A stretch of 53,551 bases of DNA, taken from positions 1-53,551 of the forward strand of contig NZ_JAPPRJ010000004.1 in NCBI RefSeq assembly GCF_026672545.1, written 5' to 3'. Below are positions 50,240-53,551 of this stretch, piece after piece (position 1 is the first letter of the stretch; the number at the start of each line of letters is the position of its first letter). Source of the stretch: Rhizobium sp. SL86 (lineage in GTDB: Bacteria; Pseudomonadota; Alphaproteobacteria; Rhizobiales; Rhizobiaceae). The notes under the pieces were generated by a model. That model searched no databases, was not told the DNA's origin, and saw only the letters and a list, made by a program, of their open reading frames with translations. A program made the position numbers and the translations under genes.

Positions 50240-51388
50240 ATGAACGCTCTTTTCTCTGAAAGACTTGAAGAGGCTTTGCGCTGGCGGCACCATCTGCATG
50301 CCAACCCCGAGCTTGGTTTTCAGGAAATCGAAACCGCGCGGTTCATTGCGGAAAGGCTTGCAGAATGGGGTTATACTGTTCGCACCGGTTACGGCCGTAC
50401 GGGCGTTGTCGGAACTCTGACGAAGGGAACCTCCCGCAAGGCATTGGGCATTCGCGCCGATATGGATGCGCTTCCCATCACCGAAGAGACGAACGCAGCC
50501 TATGCCTCCAGGACGGCTGGGGTGATGCACGCCTGTGGCCATGACGGGCATGTGACGGTGGCGCTTGCAGCAGCACGGGAATTGTCCCGCGAGAGCTTTG
50601 ACGGCACCGTTCATTTCATCTTCCAGCCTGCAGAGGAAAATGAAGGCGGTGCCCGCGCCATGGTGGAAGACGGGCTGTTCCGCGATTTTCCTATGGATGC
50701 GGTGCTCGGCATGCACAACTGGCCGGCGCTGCCGGTTGGAACGCTGGTGGCGCGCGATGATCAGATGATGGCAGCCTTCGGGATCTTTGAAGTGCAGGTC
50801 ATCGGTCGTGGCGCCCATGGTGCCATGCCGCACGAGGGAGCCGATCCTGTGCTGGCCGCCTCGCAAATCGTCAGTGCGCTGAACACGATTGCGAGCCGAA
50901 ACGTCTCTCCGTTGCAGGCATCCGTGGTGTCGGTCACCCAGATCCACGGAGGTGACGCCTGGAACGTCATTCCCGAACGCGTGTTGATCCGCGGCACCAC
51001 GCGCTGGTTCGACGCGAACGTCGGGGATACGCTGCAGGCGCGGCTGGAACAGGTTGCCCGTTCCGTGGCCGAAGGTTTCGGGTGCCGCGCCAAGATCGAC
51101 TATCAGCGACGTTACCCGGCCACTATCAACAATACAGAAGTTGCAGCGATGGTGCGTTCGCAGGCGGCTGCGGTTAACCTGCAAGTCATCGATGCCGCGC
51201 CTTCCATGGCGGCGGAAGACTTCGCCTTCATGCTGAACGAGAAGCCCGGCTGTTATTTCTGGCTGGGTGCTGCCCGCACCACGGGTGACAATCCCGGCCT
51301 GCATTCGCCCCGCTTCGACTTCAACGATGCGATCATTCCCTTCGCTGTCGAAATGTGGCGTTCTACCACGATGAGATATCTGCAATAG
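50240..51388 (+). CDS. M20-family amidohydrolase (hippurate/N-acyl-amino-acid hydrolase-like)
   Basis: 382 residues with the di-metal ligands: the His and Asp of RADMDALPITEETN, HACGHDGHVT, PAEENEGGARAMVEDG and GMHNWPALPVGTL, and the C-terminal His in LHSPRFDFNDA. These enzymes hydrolyse N-acyl amino acids and related amides. MNALFSERL at 50240 is preferred because AAAGGA is correctly placed; a start at 50222 is possible. It follows the second LysR. With the DUF3100 transporter and the CysE-like enzyme it suggests uptake and deacylation of an N-acylated or S-conjugated amino acid. Confidence 0.9.
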   Translation: MNALFSERLEEALRWRHHLHANPELGFQEIETARFIAERLAEWGYTVRTGYGRTGVVGTLTKGTSRKALGIRADMDALPITEETNAAYASRTAGVMHACGHDGHVTVALAAARELSRESFDGTVHFIFQPAEENEGGARAMVEDGLFRDFPMDAVLGMHNWPALPVGTLVARDDQMMAAFGIFEVQVIGRGAHGAMPHEGADPVLAASQIVSALNTIASRNVSPLQASVVSVTQIHGGDAWNVIPERVLIRGTTRWFDANVGDTLQARLEQVARSVAEGFGCRAKIDYQRRYPATINNTEVAAMVRSQAAAVNLQVIDAAPSMAAEDFAFMLNEKPGCYFWLGAARTTGDNPGLHSPRFDFNDAIIPFAVEMWRSTTMRYLQ

Positions 51389-51533
51389 CTGGAATGACGA
51401 CAGTGCTCGACACCGAAGCTGCGTTCATCCTTCGTCACAGTGAAGTGGAACGGCTGTAAACTGAACCGCGCCGAATTTGCGGGAGGCGAATTTTGCCTAA
51501 ACCATTCGGCTATAGCTGGTGCCGATTCGCTTC

Positions 51534-52694
51534 TCAGTCAATAAGTCTTGCTGCTCTGCCACTCCGCCTAGTTGCACTGTTGTAGTATTCCGACGCCTGC
51601 TGGACGGATCGATGGCGCGACTGTTCCATTGCCTCGGGGAGAGGGATGCCGCGGTTGGCTGCTTCGGTGAGATAACCGGAGCGCAGGCCGTGGGCGGAAA
51701 ACTCCGCCGGATTGAGGCCAGCCATGGCAGCGCGCTGTTTGACGATGTCGTTGATCGCTTTTGGATCCAGAGCACGTTGTGAGACATTTCCCCAGCGATC
51801 AATGGCGCGAAACACACTGCCGCTGTCGATCCTGGCAAGCTTTAGCCAGGCATCCAGCGCATCGACGGGCCGGCCAGTGAGGTAGACGATCTCGTCGGCG
51901 TCGGCGCCGCTGGTCTTGGTGCGACCGAGATGGATGGACAGCGAGGGCAGGGGAGCTGCCCCTTCAACCGGGATCGGCGCTTCCATGACCAACTGCTCCT
52001 TACGCAGCCCCGCCACTTCGCTGCGGCGCCTCCCACCGGAGGCAAAGGCAACCATGAGGATCGCCTTGTCCCTGACATCGCGCAGGCTGCCGGTCCGGCA
52101 GGTACCAATCAGCTTTGACAGGACATCGCCTGTCACGGCCTTGGCGCTCTTGCGCCGCTTCGGACGCGGCGTTGCGCGCACCGCCAGCCGGGTGGCAGAC
52201 TTGACAGCAGGGGAGGTGAACGCACCCTGCAACCCGCGCCATTTGGTCAGCGTCGACCAGGTTGCCAGCCGCCGGCGCACGGTATCGGGTGCATGGGGAC
52301 CGGATGATCGAAGAAACCCCTGGAGGCGAAGCTTGTCCTCGACCTCCGCCGGCATGCCGTGGCCCGGATCTGTCAGGCGTTTCTCAGGATCCCAGAGGTG
52401 ATGGGCGACAAACTTCAGCAGGAGAGCTTCCGGCGCGGGCCAGGGGAGTGACCGGCCGGTTGCCGCCAGCGACCATGCCTGAAGATAGGCGAGATCGGAG
52501 GTGAGCGCACGCAAAGTGTTGGCGCCCATACCCTCGTTGACCAGATGCCGAAGTGTTTCGACATCCTGATCGGTCAAAAGCTCGGCCAGTTCGTCGCGCC
52601 GCTCCATTGGCAGGACGGCGGCGATCGTGTCCAATTCTTCCAAACGTCGCGACACCAACTCGTTCGTCGACAGTGATACCGGCGGCCTTCGCAT
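51534..52694 (-). CDS. Tyrosine-type site-specific recombinase/integrase
   Basis: 386 residues. The N-terminal SAM-like arm (ANTLRALTSDLAYLQAWSLA) is followed by the catalytic domain, with Arg in FASGGRRRSEVAGL, Lys in LGRTKTSGADAD, His-x-x-Arg in FSAHGLRSGYLTEA, His in MEQSRHRSVQQASEYYN and Tyr at its end. This rhizobial type is frequent on plasmids and islands. The start MRRPPVSLS at 52694 is preferred over 52715. It lies between the metabolic cluster and the last toxin-antitoxin pair, and could have mobilised either. It looks intact. Confidence 0.92.
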   Translation of the reverse strand: MRRPPVSLSTNELVSRRLEELDTIAAVLPMERRDELAELLTDQDVETLRHLVNEGMGANTLRALTSDLAYLQAWSLAATGRSLPWPAPEALLLKFVAHHLWDPEKRLTDPGHGMPAEVEDKLRLQGFLRSSGPHAPDTVRRRLATWSTLTKWRGLQGAFTSPAVKSATRLAVRATPRPKRRKSAKAVTGDVLSKLIGTCRTGSLRDVRDKAILMVAFASGGRRRSEVAGLRKEQLVMEAPIPVEGAAPLPSLSIHLGRTKTSGADADEIVYLTGRPVDALDAWLKLARIDSGSVFRAIDRWGNVSQRALDPKAINDIVKQRAAMAGLNPAEFSAHGLRSGYLTEAANRGIPLPEAMEQSRHRSVQQASEYYNSATRRSGRAARLID

Positions 52695-52733
52695 AATGGT
52701 GTGCTCCGCGGGCAATCAGCAGGTTTGCAAAAG

Positions 52734-52759
52734 TTCCGGAAAGCCCGTATATTCCGGAA
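52734..52759. promoter_or_regulatory. Paired TTCCGGAA sites, operator of the last toxin-antitoxin pair
   Basis: TTCCGGAA occurs at 52734-52741 and at 52752-52759 in the short gap before the antitoxin ATG. Two identical palindromes 18 bases apart are a common operator form for Phd/YefM-type repressors. Confidence 0.6.
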
Positions 52760-52774
52760 TAAAGGAGATCTGCC

Positions 52775-53053
52775 ATGACGTCGATTGTGACAGCAGCTGC
52801 GGTTTCGAAGAACTTTGGCGCCTACCAGGATGCGGCCGTGCGAGAGCCGGTCATCATCACCAAGAACGGCCGGCCGCGCACGGTGCTCATGGCCTATGAG
52901 GATTATCTTCGTCTCGCCAAGCGGGACCGTCGGGTCGATCTGACGGCTGCGATCAGTGACGACGAACTTGCCGCGATCGAGGCTTCGACGATGGAGCCGG
53001 GCCTGGATCATCTCAATGCCGAACTGCTGATGGACAAGAATGCTGCCGATTGA
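52775..53053 (+). CDS. Phd/YefM-family antitoxin
   Basis: 92 residues with the Phd signature: AAAVSKNFGAYQDAAVREPVIITKNGRPRTVLMAYEDYLRL. A C-terminal toxin-binding tail rich in Asp and Glu follows. It neutralises the downstream toxin and represses the operon. AAAGGAG precedes the ATG by a correct distance. The 3' end overlaps the toxin start by 14 bases. Confidence 0.92.
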   Translation: MTSIVTAAAVSKNFGAYQDAAVREPVIITKNGRPRTVLMAYEDYLRLAKRDRRVDLTAAISDDELAAIEASTMEPGLDHLNAELLMDKNAAD

Positions 53054-53471
53054 ACCCAAGGTCGGCTGGATTTTCCGCTATTCCTATCTCTGGCATTGGC
53101 AGTATCTGGACGGACGAGAGGAGGGGGACAAGGATCGCCCGGCTCTCGTGCTGGCCATTGTTGCGACGCTTCAGGACGGGACACCTGCAGTACGTGTTCT
53201 GCCGATCACGCATTCCCCACCGTCCGATTCCAGTGACGCAGTCGAAATCCCGCCGGCCACCAAACGCCGCCTGGGTCTCGATGACGAGCGATCCTGGATC
53301 GTGCTGACCGAAAGCAATCGTTTCGTCTGGCCCGGGCCTGATGTTCGCCCTGTTGACAGCGAGAGTGGATATCACGGACCGCTGCCTCCGGCGCTCTTCG
53401 AAGAGGTGAAGCGTCGGTTCGTTGAGCTCGCCAGAAGCCAGCGTCACAAGGCGACCATTCGCAGCGACTGA
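53040..53471 (+). CDS. PemK-like plasmid maintenance toxin
   Basis: 143 residues starting MLPIEPKVGWIFRYSYLWHW, then EEGDKDRPALVLAIVATL, VRVLPITHSPPSDSSDAVEI and SWIVLTESNRFVWPGPDV. This is a PemK/MazF-fold variant often annotated as a PemK-like growth inhibitor; the D-K-D-R-P segment corresponds to the usual K/R-rich active-site loop. MazF-type toxins cut mRNA. The gene overlaps its antitoxin. It is complete, 80 bases before the right edge; those bases hold no further feature. Confidence 0.88.
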   Translation: MLPIEPKVGWIFRYSYLWHWQYLDGREEGDKDRPALVLAIVATLQDGTPAVRVLPITHSPPSDSSDAVEIPPATKRRLGLDDERSWIVLTESNRFVWPGPDVRPVDSESGYHGPLPPALFEEVKRRFVELARSQRHKATIRSD

Positions 53472-53551
53472 GCTGTTCTTCATCCTTTTGTTCGCCCTCG
53501 AGTTCTGCGCGTCCAGCAGTGATCTTCACAGTGATTTGCCACGACTTTAGG

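Noticed and set aside
1..53551. CRISPR arrays and tRNA or rRNA genes
   Set aside because: No regularly spaced repeats were seen, and no sequence with a convincing tRNA T-loop and acceptor or rRNA signature. The GGTTCGGATC near 22870 lacks matching tRNA stems.

Overview
The window looks like part of a large plasmid or secondary replicon from an alphaproteobacterium of the order Rhizobiales (Rhizobium, Agrobacterium, Ochrobactrum/Brucella relatives). The main reason is a complete repABC cassette (about 38.1-41.8 kb) with parS-like sites and a countertranscribed RNA between repB and repC. RHE_PE00001/DUF1612, DUF736 and rhizobial-type integrase genes fit the same group. A second, solo repC with its own candidate antisense RNA lies directly upstream (36.6-37.8 kb). 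The window is very mosaic, with several truncated genes and sharp junctions.

Layout. 0-2.3 kb: IS66-like transposase cut by the window edge, then a DUF1612/HTH gene. 2.4-22.6 kb: an anti-phage defence island. It holds a nuclease-like orphan, a kinase-helicase gene resembling Mokosh type I that is split by an IS256-family element and decayed further on, an ApeA-type HEPN gene with a damaged 5' end, a parDE-like toxin-antitoxin pair, and a three-gene Shango-like operon (TerB-domain protein, BrxD-like ATPase, Lhr-like helicase). A Tn3-family transposon (10498-15884) with 37-bp inverted repeats and a 5-bp target duplication sits between parDE and the Shango-like genes. It carries a MerR regulator, an MFS exporter and a secreted protein.

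23.1-26.7 kb: XRE regulator, a ParA-like/small basic protein pair, a border-like nic candidate, mobC and a truncated relaxase, which together are the remains of a mobilization region. 27.0-36.0 kb: accessory cargo including vapBC with a perfect 40-bp palindromic operator, DUF736, TetR/DUF4336, a nucleotidyltransferase flanked by imperfect repeats, an ArsR-SRPBCC-GFA operon, an integrase, and fused fragments of Lrp and ParB genes. 36.0-41.8 kb: replication and partition. 42.2-51.4 kb: a coherent metabolic cluster (DUF3100 membrane protein, aldehyde dehydrogenase, HIBADH-like dehydrogenase, LysR, VOC protein, serine acetyltransferase-like enzyme, with a divergent LysR and an M20 amidohydrolase). 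51.5-53.5 kb: a tyrosine recombinase and a Phd/PemK-like toxin-antitoxin pair.

How the parts work together: the replication, partition and toxin-antitoxin genes keep the replicon. The mobilization remnants suggest it, or an ancestor, was mobilizable. The defence island would protect host or plasmid from phage, although at least one system is clearly inactivated. The metabolic cluster probably imports and degrades an amide- or N-acyl-linked compound. All family names are from reading the translated sequence; no database search was run.
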